A stretch of DNA of 14,765 nucleotides from CAZYYO01 sp964650965 (GTDB taxonomy: Bacteria > Bacillota > Clostridia > Lachnospirales > Lachnospiraceae): the NCBI GenBank assembly GCA_964650965.1, contig CAZYYO010000057.1, forward strand, positions 1 to 14,765, in the 5' to 3' direction. Of the stretch, positions 1 through 6,744 are shown in pieces (the first letter of the stretch is position 1; each line of letters opens with the position of its first letter). The notes below the pieces were generated by a model. That model had not been told where the DNA came from and did no database searches. It saw nothing but the letters and a program-made list of their open reading frames with translations. A program made the position numbers and the translations under genes.

Positions 1-56
1 GAATCAAAACTCAGTTGAAGTCAGAGGGGTTGCATCTCGATTTACAATTGAGGCAC

Positions 57-78
57 TTATTATTTATTTATTATTTAT
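57..78. repeat. Tandem 11-bp direct repeat upstream of antitoxin
   Basis: Two perfect back-to-back copies of TTATTATTTAT (57-67 and 68-78) sit 22 bp before the antitoxin start. RelB/DinJ proteins usually repress their own promoter, so this could be part of an operator, but the motif is low-complexity AT and may be chance. I could not pick a convincing -35/-10 pair in positions 1-100. Confidence 0.5.
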
Positions 79-100
79 AACTTTTAGAAAGGAGTTAATT

Positions 101-409
101 ATGGCCAATTCGTCTACCACTAATATCAGTATTCGTATGGATGCTGAATTAAAAAAACAAGCCGATGTTTTTTTTAATGAACTTGGGATGAATCTTTCCA
201 CAGCCTTCAACATCTTTGTTCGTCAGTCTCTGCGGGAAGGACGTATTCCATTTTCTATTACTCTGGAGCAGCCAAATGCTGCCACATTATCTGCCATGCA
301 AGAGACACAGGATATTCTTGATGGTAAGATCTCACCCAAGCAATTTACCTCTGCCCAAGAACTATTCAACGAACTGGATTCTGAACCTGACGAGGAGGAT
401 ACTGTATGA
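101..409 (+). CDS. RelB/DinJ family type II antitoxin (orphan)
   Basis: A 102-residue protein with the RelB/DinJ layout. An N-terminal ribbon-helix-helix segment (residues about 5-50) holds ISIRMDAELKKQADVFFNEL followed by GMNLSTAFNIFVRQSL, the usual DNA-binding and dimer part. The acidic C-terminal tail (FNELDSEPDEEDTV) is typical of the toxin-binding region. In this family the antitoxin neutralises an RNase toxin and represses the operon. A good ribosome site (AAAGGAG, 89-95) precedes the ATG. No full toxin follows: the next frame begins at an ATG overlapping the antitoxin stop and ends after 18 codons, and the next gene is convergent. It is therefore probably an orphan antitoxin. Family call is firm; the toxin partner is unknown. 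Confidence 0.88.
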   Translation: MANSSTTNISIRMDAELKKQADVFFNELGMNLSTAFNIFVRQSLREGRIPFSITLEQPNAATLSAMQETQDILDGKISPKQFTSAQELFNELDSEPDEEDTV

Positions 410-462
410 TGAATTTAAGACGAGGGAGGAGAAAATTGCTCATACTGGATCTCCTATCATAG
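406..462 (+). pseudogene. Possible remnant of a PIN-type toxin gene
   Basis: An 18-codon ORF starts at an ATG overlapping the antitoxin stop by 4 nt, the coupling expected of an antitoxin-toxin pair, with GAGGAGG just upstream (391-397). It reads MMNLRRGRRKLLILDLLS and stops. PIN-domain toxins commonly begin with a strand like KLLIDTNVILDLL, where the Asp is catalytic. The run KLLI-LDLLS would result if the five codons for DTNVI had been lost. That similarity is short and could be chance. If right, both the catalytic start and the rest of the domain are gone and the toxin is dead. Confidence 0.3.
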
Positions 463-1773
463 AAGTTCTTTGGTCTTACAAGCCAGATAAAGCGGCATAT
501 TAGTAATGTTTCCATCCTTTCGATATCCTCGATTCGAAAAGCGAAGTGCATGTTTTGGATGATATTTCATAATGTATTTCTTAAAAGATGGAGCCGATTT
601 ATCCATTCCTCCCTTCACCTCAACCGGAACTATTTCTATCCCATATTGGAGTGCAAAATCTATTTCATCGTTTTTACCAGAGAAATATCGAGGTTCCACT
701 TCGAACTGTCCTTGTAACTGCTGCAATACATAATTTTCTGTCAGTGGACCCTTAAATTGATAGTCTGTCTTTAAAAGAATAGCACTATTATCAATACCCG
801 CCATGTATTTTAAAAGCCCAGTGTCAAATACAAAAAGCTTGAATTGATCCAGCCGATCATATGCAGAGAGGGGATGTTCCATCTTGCTTACATTGTAGAT
901 ACGATTTAACATACCTGCAGAAACAAGCCATTCAATCGCCTCCTCAAAATCTCTTGCCCTTCCTCCTTCTCGAACAGCTCCATACATAAACTTTTCATTG
1001 GGTTTCGCAAGCTGTGTCACAATACTGCGAAAAACCATAAGAATACGTCCGCTATTCACCTTTCCATGGTGTTTCGAAAAATCATTTTCGTATACTTCTA
1101 TTAATTCTCTCTGAATCTGAGCAATTTTCTCCGGATCTTTGTATTTGTTCCACGAAGCTACACATTCTGGCATTCCTCCAATGATAAGATACGTACGATA
1201 CGTTTCCAGCAAACGATTGTGAAATATCTCCTCGATTGCCTGGTTAGGACGAATCTTCTGATAATAATCATATAGCCCTGGTTCTATTGCTTCGAGGAAT
1301 TCATCATATGTCAGTGGATAAATATTTAACAGATTCACCATGCCTACCGGATAGGACTTGGGAGTTGCAAGAAGTGTACCTAATAAACTACCAGCTGCAA
1401 TCACATGATAATCATTCGCCTTTTCTTTAAAATATTTCAATGTGTTAAGTGCTTCCGGACACTCTTGTATTTCGTCAAATATAATCAGCGTTTCCCCTGG
1501 TATGATTTTCTCTTCTGCTATCATGGACAGCAATTCAATGATGCGATGTGGATTCTTATTGGTAACAAAGATGGATTTCAATTCCTCTGTCTCATCAAAG
1601 TTAAAATATACATAATTGTTATAATAATGCTCTCCAAACTCCCTCATAAGCCACGTTTTTCCAACCTGACGAGCACCTTTCAGTACCATTGGCTTACGTT
1701 CTTCGCTGTGTTTCCATTTCACTAAATCCTGCATTGCATTTCTTATCAAGTAATTCACCGCCCTTTCTATCAT
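457..1773 (-). CDS. AAA family ATPase with DUF4143 C-terminal domain
   Basis: A 438-residue ATP-binding protein of a family common in gut Clostridia and Bacteroidetes, of normal length. The Walker A loop is GARQVGKT (residues 33-40) and Walker B is LIIFDE (96-101), followed by QECPEALN, the sensor-like stretch typical of these AAA_14 proteins. The C-terminal DUF4143 half carries NDEIDFAL...IVPVEVKGG, a pattern like a PD-(D/E)XK nuclease core. Cellular role is unknown; such genes are highly mobile and often lie near toxin or accessory loci. Start is uncertain: the ATG at 1773 lacks a clear ribosome site, while GAAAGGGCGG inside the reading frame sits 8 nt before a TTG (codon 9, 1749), which would give a protein starting just before RNAMQDLVKW. 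It converges on the antitoxin with a 47-bp gap. Confidence 0.85.
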   Translation of the reverse strand: MIERAVNYLIRNAMQDLVKWKHSEERKPMVLKGARQVGKTWLMREFGEHYYNNYVYFNFDETEELKSIFVTNKNPHRIIELLSMIAEEKIIPGETLIIFDEIQECPEALNTLKYFKEKANDYHVIAAGSLLGTLLATPKSYPVGMVNLLNIYPLTYDEFLEAIEPGLYDYYQKIRPNQAIEEIFHNRLLETYRTYLIIGGMPECVASWNKYKDPEKIAQIQRELIEVYENDFSKHHGKVNSGRILMVFRSIVTQLAKPNEKFMYGAVREGGRARDFEEAIEWLVSAGMLNRIYNVSKMEHPLSAYDRLDQFKLFVFDTGLLKYMAGIDNSAILLKTDYQFKGPLTENYVLQQLQGQFEVEPRYFSGKNDEIDFALQYGIEIVPVEVKGGMDKSAPSFKKYIMKYHPKHALRFSNRGYRKDGNITNMPLYLACKTKELL

Positions 1774-1788
1774 AAATTGAAGTTAACA

Positions 1789-1864
1789 CATTTTTCTATG
1801 TATTACAATGGGTATGAAACACTTTTTTCTAAGAATTTTCTACAAAAAATCCACATTTTTCTAT
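1789..1864. repeat. Three spaced 13-bp boxes upstream of the ATPase gene
   Basis: CACATTTTTCTAT occurs exactly at 1789-1801 and 1852-1864, and a close copy (CACTTTTTTCTAA, 11 of 13) at 1820-1832. The starts are 31 and 32 bp apart, about three helical turns each. The boxes lie just upstream of the ATPase start (minus strand) and downstream of the kinase terminator, so they may be regulator-binding sites for the ATPase gene. The DNA is very AT-rich, so chance is not excluded. Confidence 0.45.
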
Positions 1865-1873
1865 TTTTATTCC

Positions 1874-1917
1874 AAAAATCACCCACCGGTTTCCATATTT
1901 GAACCCCAGGTGAGTGA
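1874..1917 (-). terminator. Intrinsic terminator of the hybrid kinase gene
   Basis: Read on the minus strand, TCACTCACC (1917-1909) pairs with GGTGGGTGA (1887-1879), nine pairs with one G-U. GGTT and AACC inside the loop can extend the stem. TTTTT follows at once (1878-1874). It lies 16 bp after the kinase stop codon and separates that gene from the ATPase gene. Confidence 0.85.
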
Positions 1918-1932
1918 CCTTATCATATACCT

Positions 1933-4900
1933 TTATTCTATATTTGCTGCGGATTCCTCAAATGCCTTCTGAATGGTCTTCTGAAGAACCTCCGGTTCAA
2001 TGGGCTTGGAAATATGTCCATTCATCCCTGCATTCATGGATGCTGCAATGTCTTCTGCAAAGGCATTGGCGGTCATGGCATAAATTGGCGTGGTCTTGGC
2101 ATCTGGTCGCTCTAATGCCCGAATTTGTCTGGTGGCTTCATAGCCATCCATGTTAGGCATATTTATATCCATCAATACAATATCGAATTCATTTTCTCGT
2201 GCATTCTTAAATAATTCAACTGCAATATCGCCATCCTCTGCACAGGTACATTCGATTCCCATCATGCCTAAGAGCTCCACTGCAACTACCATATTCAACT
2301 CTACATCATCTACCACCAGTGCCTTCTTACCAAGGAACATCTGATCATTGATATTCGTCTCCTGCAATTCTTCCTGAATTACATCCTTCGTCAACTGGCT
2401 TAGCACATTAAACACCGTTGACTGAAACAGAGGCTTGGGAATAAAGTAATCTGCCCCTGCTTTTTTTCCTTCTTCTTCTATTTCTTCACGGTCATAGGCC
2501 GACACAATAATAACAAGGGTCTCATCTCCAAAGATATCTCTGATCTGCTGTGTCAGCTCGATGCCATTCATCTGTGGCATCTTCCAATCTACAATACATA
2601 CGTTGTAGGGCTCGCCTTCCTCTTCTGCCTCTCCAAGAGAATTAAGTGCTGCCTCCCCGGTTGTTACATAATCATATCGCACTCCTATATTTCCCAGTAA
2701 GAGACCTGCATATTCACAGGAAGCCGCATCATCATCTACAACCAATGCTCGCAGATTGTCAAACACATTCTTCCTGATTGGAATCCTAGAGGATACAGCA
2801 TCAAATGGAATGTCTACGGTAAATGTCGTTCCTTCATTTACCTTGCTGTCTACAGAGATATGTCCGTCCATCATTTCAATCAGGTTCTTGGTGATGGCCA
2901 GACCCAGGCCACTTCCCCCATGCTTGCGTGCGGTTGTTTCGCTCTCCTGCTCAAAGGGATTAAATAAACGTGCCTTCAAATCATCGCTAATGCCACAGCC
3001 GGTATCCGCGATAATAAATCTCATATAGACATGGCCATTGGAGCTGGACATCTGAATAATCTGTACATCCACCTGTCCTGCGGATGGTGTAAACTTCACT
3101 GCATTAGACAGAAGATTCATTAAAATTTGCTTTACTCTTAAGACATCTCCCACTAAGACCTCTTCCGTCACGCCCTTCATTCTCATTTCAAAATGAATGC
3201 CTTTTTCCCGGCATTGGATATAAAACAGCTCTGTAACTGTGGTTACCAGCTCATTAAAATCAAACTCCTCATGAGCAATCTTAAGCTTATGACTTTCGAT
3301 TGCTGACATATCTAAGATATCGTTGATAATTCCCAGAAGCAATTTAGAGGAATTGTCTATCTTCTCAAGGGAATCTTTTGTTTTCTCTTCCTCTGCGGTG
3401 TGATTCATGGCAATATTGGTCAATCCAATAATAGCGTTCATTGGTGTTCTTATCTCATGGCTCATATGCGCCAGGAATTCACTTTTCGCCTGATTGGCTT
3501 TATTGGCTTGAAGTACGGCGTTGGACAACTGTTCATTTGTCATTTCTAATTTATCATTGGTAGTTCTTATAATACGAAGCTGACGGTCTCTAATATGTAT
3601 AAAGGAAATCCCTATTAAAATAATTGCAAGCAGTAGGATTGCAATAACTGCAAATGGATACCGGAATTTATAACATATTTCTCCAATGCTATATTGATAT
3701 GGGTCTGACACCGTATATTTGATAATGCTTTGCTGAACATCTTCTTCACTAATCTGTCGAATGGATTTATTTAAAATAGACATCAGTGTTGTTGTATCAA
3801 TATCCGGTTGAATTTCCAGCCAGATTAAACAAAGCTTCTCATAATAGCCGGAATTAGGTACCGTCTCTAATTCTTCAAATTCTGGCTTGTTCAGCTGATA
3901 ATCCACAATATACTGGTTCGCCAGTGCACAGTCTGCCTTTCCATTCTTTACTGCTGCAAATGTATCTTCTACAGAATCGTAGTATTCATACTGGTAGCCC
4001 GGAAACATCTCTTTCATCATATTTTTAAAGTTATCCGAGCATTGGGGAATGGCCATAATCTGTCCATCGCCTTGTGGGACAACGCCTTTTCTGCTAACTA
4101 ATACCGCCTGATTTTGTATATAGCTGGTACTAAGATCTGTCGCATATTTTGTCTGATTGTAATCGTTATTGCGCACACCAGATAGGAGGTCAAGTTTGGC
4201 CTCCTGAAAATCTGTGATAGAATTCTTATCACGTTCCACTAATACATATTCAAATTTCAATCCGCTTTTTTCGCTGATTTTATCTAAGATATCCGTCGTT
4301 ATTCCTTTTATTTCTCCTGTACGGTTATCCACGTAGGATAGGGGTCTATCATCATCTGCAACGCCAATGCGAAGGGTCGGAAGCTGGGAAATATAGTCCA
4401 GCTCTGCCTTGGAAAATGGTTCACTATGATATATCGGAAAATACTTTTCTGTGAGACTTTCCTGGAATTCAGGTGCTTCTATCTCAATTTCATCTAATGC
4501 ATTGTTTAACTCTTCGCCAAACGCACTGTCAGCTTGTCGGTAGATATAGTAAAAAGGCGCATTTCCAGCTTTCCCAATTAATTTCATATTGCTGTCTGCT
4601 CGCATAATATTATGAATAACTGCGTCGATTTTTCCATCTTCTAATGCATCAAAAAGCTGCTGACTATTGTCATAAAGCGTTACATTGAGCTTGAAATTAT
4701 GATTTTCGGCATAGGTTTCCATCAGACTAACGTAGAATGTATTTCTTTCTGCTCCAAATTTCAAACTGGAGAAATGTTCAAAATCCTCATAAATTAAATC
4801 GTCCCGATTGTTTAATGCCAGAATTGCTCCATAATCCTTACCAATTTGATTACTGAATCCATATGTCAGGGCTCTCTCCGGTGTCATCTGGGCTGGTGCA

Positions 4901-5187
4901 AGAAGGTCTATCTTCCCACGATCCAGCATATCCATCGCCTGTGCCCAGTTATCTGCCTTAACATACTGGTACTTCCATCCCGTAATTGTGCTGATTTTAT
5001 TTAAATAATCCACGTCATATCCAACACAGTTTCCATCTGCATCGAAAGAGTGAAAACCATCTAATTCATAGACTCCCATCTTAATGATTCTCGACTCTGC
5101 CGCCACGGTATTCGTCGGACACATTGCTATGAAAAACAACATGCTCACCAAAAATACGCACATTATCTTTTTCATTTGTAATCTCAT
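1933..5187 (-). CDS. Hybrid sensor histidine kinase: signal peptide, two solute-binding (VFT) domains, HisKA-HATPase, two receivers
   Basis: A 1084-residue membrane sensor. A signal peptide (about 1-30, ending TVAAES) leads two bacterial SBP_3-type solute-binding domains outside the cell (about 35-270 and 285-500). One membrane helix follows (about 511-530, FAVIAILLLAIILIGISFI). The kinase core has the phosphorylated His577 in MSHEIRTP, the N box NLLSNAVKF and the G2 box GGSGLGLAI. Two receivers follow, with phosphoacceptor Asp867 (VDWKMP) and Asp1007 (MDINMP). The layout resembles BvgS/EvgS but has no PAS and no Hpt domain, so a separate Hpt or regulator is expected; none is in the window. 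SBP_3 domains usually bind amino acids. Start chosen at 5187 because GGAAAGGAC precedes that ATG and the signal peptide then begins at residue 1; an upstream in-frame ATG at 5310 would translate the riboswitch. Regulated by its own promoter and a c-di-GMP riboswitch/terminator. Confidence 0.93.
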   Translation of the reverse strand: MRLQMKKIMCVFLVSMLFFIAMCPTNTVAAESRIIKMGVYELDGFHSFDADGNCVGYDVDYLNKISTITGWKYQYVKADNWAQAMDMLDRGKIDLLAPAQMTPERALTYGFSNQIGKDYGAILALNNRDDLIYEDFEHFSSLKFGAERNTFYVSLMETYAENHNFKLNVTLYDNSQQLFDALEDGKIDAVIHNIMRADSNMKLIGKAGNAPFYYIYRQADSAFGEELNNALDEIEIEAPEFQESLTEKYFPIYHSEPFSKAELDYISQLPTLRIGVADDDRPLSYVDNRTGEIKGITTDILDKISEKSGLKFEYVLVERDKNSITDFQEAKLDLLSGVRNNDYNQTKYATDLSTSYIQNQAVLVSRKGVVPQGDGQIMAIPQCSDNFKNMMKEMFPGYQYEYYDSVEDTFAAVKNGKADCALANQYIVDYQLNKPEFEELETVPNSGYYEKLCLIWLEIQPDIDTTTLMSILNKSIRQISEEDVQQSIIKYTVSDPYQYSIGEICYKFRYPFAVIAILLLAIILIGISFIHIRDRQLRIIRTTNDKLEMTNEQLSNAVLQANKANQAKSEFLAHMSHEIRTPMNAIIGLTNIAMNHTAEEEKTKDSLEKIDNSSKLLLGIINDILDMSAIESHKLKIAHEEFDFNELVTTVTELFYIQCREKGIHFEMRMKGVTEEVLVGDVLRVKQILMNLLSNAVKFTPSAGQVDVQIIQMSSSNGHVYMRFIIADTGCGISDDLKARLFNPFEQESETTARKHGGSGLGLAITKNLIEMMDGHISVDSKVNEGTTFTVDIPFDAVSSRIPIRKNVFDNLRALVVDDDAASCEYAGLLLGNIGVRYDYVTTGEAALNSLGEAEEEGEPYNVCIVDWKMPQMNGIELTQQIRDIFGDETLVIIVSAYDREEIEEEGKKAGADYFIPKPLFQSTVFNVLSQLTKDVIQEELQETNINDQMFLGKKALVVDDVELNMVVAVELLGMMGIECTCAEDGDIAVELFKNARENEFDIVLMDINMPNMDGYEATRQIRALERPDAKTTPIYAMTANAFAEDIAASMNAGMNGHISKPIEPEVLQKTIQKAFEESAANIE

Positions 5188-5218
5188 ATAAAGTCCTTTC
5201 CTGTTTCCAGTTGTAAAT

Positions 5219-5256
5219 GATAAAATGCACTGCCCATAAAATGAGCAGTGCATGAA
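5219..5256 (-). terminator. Riboswitch expression platform: intrinsic terminator
   Basis: On the minus strand ATGCACTGC (5253-5245) and GCAGTGCAT (5233-5225) form a perfect 9-bp stem with an 11-nt loop, followed by TTTTAT. It sits between the c-di-GMP aptamer and the kinase ribosome site. The 5' arm ATGCACTGC can alternatively pair with the aptamer's own 3' strand (GCAGT...TGCAT, 5279-5266, with a small bulge), giving a plausible antiterminator. This predicts an OFF switch: ligand-bound aptamer frees the terminator. Confidence 0.85.
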
Positions 5257-5267
5257 CCTTCTGAGTA

Positions 5268-5336
5268 TGCAGCTGACTGCCATTTTACAGGCTCTTGAGC
5301 TTTGCGTCACTGGTTTTCACCAGCTTTGCCAACTAT
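5268..5336 (-). ncRNA. Class I cyclic-di-GMP riboswitch aptamer (GEMM-I)
   Basis: Minus-strand leader of the kinase gene. P1 is formed by AGTTG (5334-5330) and CAGCT (5275-5271). P2 is CTGGT-GAAA-ACCAG (5323-5310) with the GNRA tetraloop that docks into a receptor in P3. The conserved GACGCAAAGC follows directly (5308-5299), then AGCCTGTAA and ATGGCAGTCAGCTGC on the P3/P1 return strand. These match the GEMM-I consensus (GCAAA near P1, GACGCAAAGC, AUGGYAGYC). Known members bind cyclic-di-GMP and control motility, adhesion and sensory genes in Clostridia. Here it sits about 10 nt after the predicted transcription start and just ahead of a terminator, so control is by transcription termination (inference). 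Confidence 0.9.
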
Positions 5337-5351
5337 TTATTTTATGGTTTC

Positions 5352-5380
5352 AGTATAGCGATTTGAGCTTGATAATTCAA
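5352..5380 (-). promoter_or_regulatory. Sigma-A promoter of the riboswitch-kinase transcript
   Basis: On the minus strand: -35 TTGAAT (5380-5375), 17-bp spacer, -10 TATACT (5357-5352), predicted start near 5345. It begins right after the ROK stop codon (5389) and separates the kinase transcript from the ROK gene. A palindrome GCTTGA-TAAT-TCAAGC (5367-5382) covers the -35 box. Confidence 0.75.
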
Positions 5381-5382
5381 GC
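5367..5382. repeat. Palindrome over the kinase -35 box
   Basis: Perfect 6-bp arms GCTTGA and TCAAGC around a 4-bp centre, overlapping the -35 box (5375-5380). It could be a repressor site for the kinase promoter. On the plus strand it is followed by CTCTTTTT, so it could instead be a weak terminator for antisense transcription. It is not followed by a T-run on the minus strand, so it is not an obvious ROK terminator. Confidence 0.45.
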
Positions 5383-5388
5383 CTCTTT

Positions 5389-6627
5389 TTACTGCAGCCA
5401 TTCTACGGATGAGAAAAATCTTCTGGTTAATATTTTGGTTGCTCCCATTAATTGAAGATTCAACAAGGGTCTTGGATCAAATTTCACCTGAAATGCCTTT
5501 GGTTCAATTTCAAAAGGGAACTTCTCTAGCTCTGCCATTAAACAGGCTTCAAAATAAGCACCTGCCTTGGCATAGCTTCCCTGAAAAATAATAGTGTCAG
5601 GGTCAAAATGAAACATAATATTTCCAAGCGCTGCACTGAAAATTCTAGCTGTATCCTTTACAATATCACAGGCCAGTGCATCCTTATCCTCGGCAGCCTG
5701 AAAAATCTTCTTCAACGGAATGTCCCCTGCATACTTATGTAGGGTGCTTTGTTGAAATGCCTGCTGATTCTGGCGAATTCTTTTATTTAAATATTCCTCA
5801 CTTACCAAATATGCAAAGCTTCCATAATTGGCATCCTGGTTCTGTTGTGCCTGACTGTAATCTAATATCATCGGTCCTATTTCACCAATTAATGTATGGC
5901 GACCATACAGAACCTTTCCCTTCTCAATATAGCTGGCAGACAACCCCAAATCAGAATAAATGGAAACCACACTTTGATTCTCATATTCTGCGTGATCTAA
6001 GACTGCTGCACATGCAGCCATTCGTGCAACATTTTCAATCTCAATCACTGCCTGAGGGAACTTCTGTTGAATCATATCCCGTAACGGAACATCCCTGCCC
6101 CAGGATGGTGCTAGTGCAGAATATCGAAATACTCCAGTGTTGTGGTCAATAATACCTCCGATAACAAGGCATACACCATACAGTTTATGGGGTCCATCCT
6201 CCACCTTCTTCAACAATTCATCACTTTTCGTATCAATAATCTGCAGCACCTCCTCCAACGGTCGATTTGGTGACACCTGCTCACTGACCTTTGCAACCAG
6301 GCGGCAAGTCAGGTCATATAGGCAAAACATCATGGTCTCGCCACTATGACCGATACACAGAAGATACCGTTCCATACAAAAATGGAATAATTCCGGCTTC
6401 TTCCCTCCAATTTCCGTGGATTCACCCTTGCCTGCTGATGCTAATAGTCCTTTATTGGTAAAGTGGGTAATTGCTTTCATAACCGTCTGTCTGCTAATTC
6501 CTGTTTCCAATGCGATATCGTTTGCAGACAGCACTTCTCCACTTCGAAAGGATTTTAATATTGCTGTATAATTGCGCCTTTTTAAATCAGAAGGAAGTGC
6601 CGCCTTTTGACCACTGGATTGTTTCAT
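5389..6627 (-). CDS. ROK-family transcriptional regulator (HTH + ROK, non-kinase)
   Basis: A 412-residue regulator of the NagC/XylR type. A winged helix-turn-helix (about residues 30-68, LSANDIALETGISRQTVMKA...NKGLL) binds DNA. The rest is the ROK fold (about 85-400), with GGIID..TGVFRYS, DLGLSASYIEKGKVLYG, LIGEIG and the C-terminal FHFDPDTIIFQGSY. Active ROK sugar kinases have a catalytic Asp in a veNDaNaAA motif; here it reads IENVARMAA with Val200 in that place. The zinc motif CxCGxxGC is also absent. So it should bind a sugar-type ligand without phosphorylating it. Strong ribosome site GAGGAGG precedes the ATG. It has its own promoter, with a palindrome just downstream that also occurs at the two hydrolase genes, so it likely represses itself and that operon. 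Confidence 0.92.
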   Translation of the reverse strand: MKQSSGQKAALPSDLKRRNYTAILKSFRSGEVLSANDIALETGISRQTVMKAITHFTNKGLLASAGKGESTEIGGKKPELFHFCMERYLLCIGHSGETMMFCLYDLTCRLVAKVSEQVSPNRPLEEVLQIIDTKSDELLKKVEDGPHKLYGVCLVIGGIIDHNTGVFRYSALAPSWGRDVPLRDMIQQKFPQAVIEIENVARMAACAAVLDHAEYENQSVVSIYSDLGLSASYIEKGKVLYGRHTLIGEIGPMILDYSQAQQNQDANYGSFAYLVSEEYLNKRIRQNQQAFQQSTLHKYAGDIPLKKIFQAAEDKDALACDIVKDTARIFSAALGNIMFHFDPDTIIFQGSYAKAGAYFEACLMAELEKFPFEIEPKAFQVKFDPRPLLNLQLMGATKILTRRFFSSVEWLQ

Positions 6628-6680
6628 CTTATGTCCTCCTCAAAGAGATTTCATACTATTCTATGTCCCGATTCTGGGGA

Positions 6681-6703
6681 GTTACGTAATACTATTTCGT
6701 AAC
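6681..6703. promoter_or_regulatory. ROK operator copy 1 (autoregulatory)
   Basis: A 23-bp palindrome: left arm GTTACGTAATA, centre C, right arm TATTTCGTAAC, with GTTACG/CGTAAC as exact outer arms. It lies 6 bp downstream of the -10 box of the ROK promoter, covering the transcription start, where a bound protein would block initiation. The same 23-bp pattern recurs at 9849-9871 and 10742-10764. Confidence 0.82.
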
Positions 6704-6709
6704 ATTTTA

Positions 6710-6738
6710 ATAGTATGCTTCTCCTATGATGTTGTCAA
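6710..6738 (-). promoter_or_regulatory. Promoter of the ROK regulator gene
   Basis: Minus strand: consensus -35 TTGACA (6738-6733), 17-bp spacer, -10 TACTAT (6715-6710). The layout (TTGACA, 17 bp, weak -10, operator) matches that of the hydrolase operon promoter at 10768-10796. ATGCTT and AAGCAT form a loose inverted repeat across the spacer, of unclear meaning. Confidence 0.75.
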
Positions 6739-6744
6739 GCATCT

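Noticed and set aside
1..100. Promoter for the antitoxin gene
   Set aside because: Several AT-rich hexamers could serve as -10, but none pairs with a good -35 at normal spacing.
5188..5310. N-terminal extension of the hybrid kinase starting at 5310
   Set aside because: It would translate the riboswitch and terminator; the ATG at 5187 has a good ribosome site and puts the signal peptide at the N-terminus.
5676..6152. 158-residue plus-strand frame inside the ROK gene
   Set aside because: Antisense shadow of a clearly recognised protein; odd composition rich in His, Pro and Cys.
6711..6742. Inverted repeat ATGCTT/AAGCAT around the ROK promoter spacer
   Set aside because: Only 6-bp arms 16 bp apart and no second copy in the window; kept as a note in the promoter entry.
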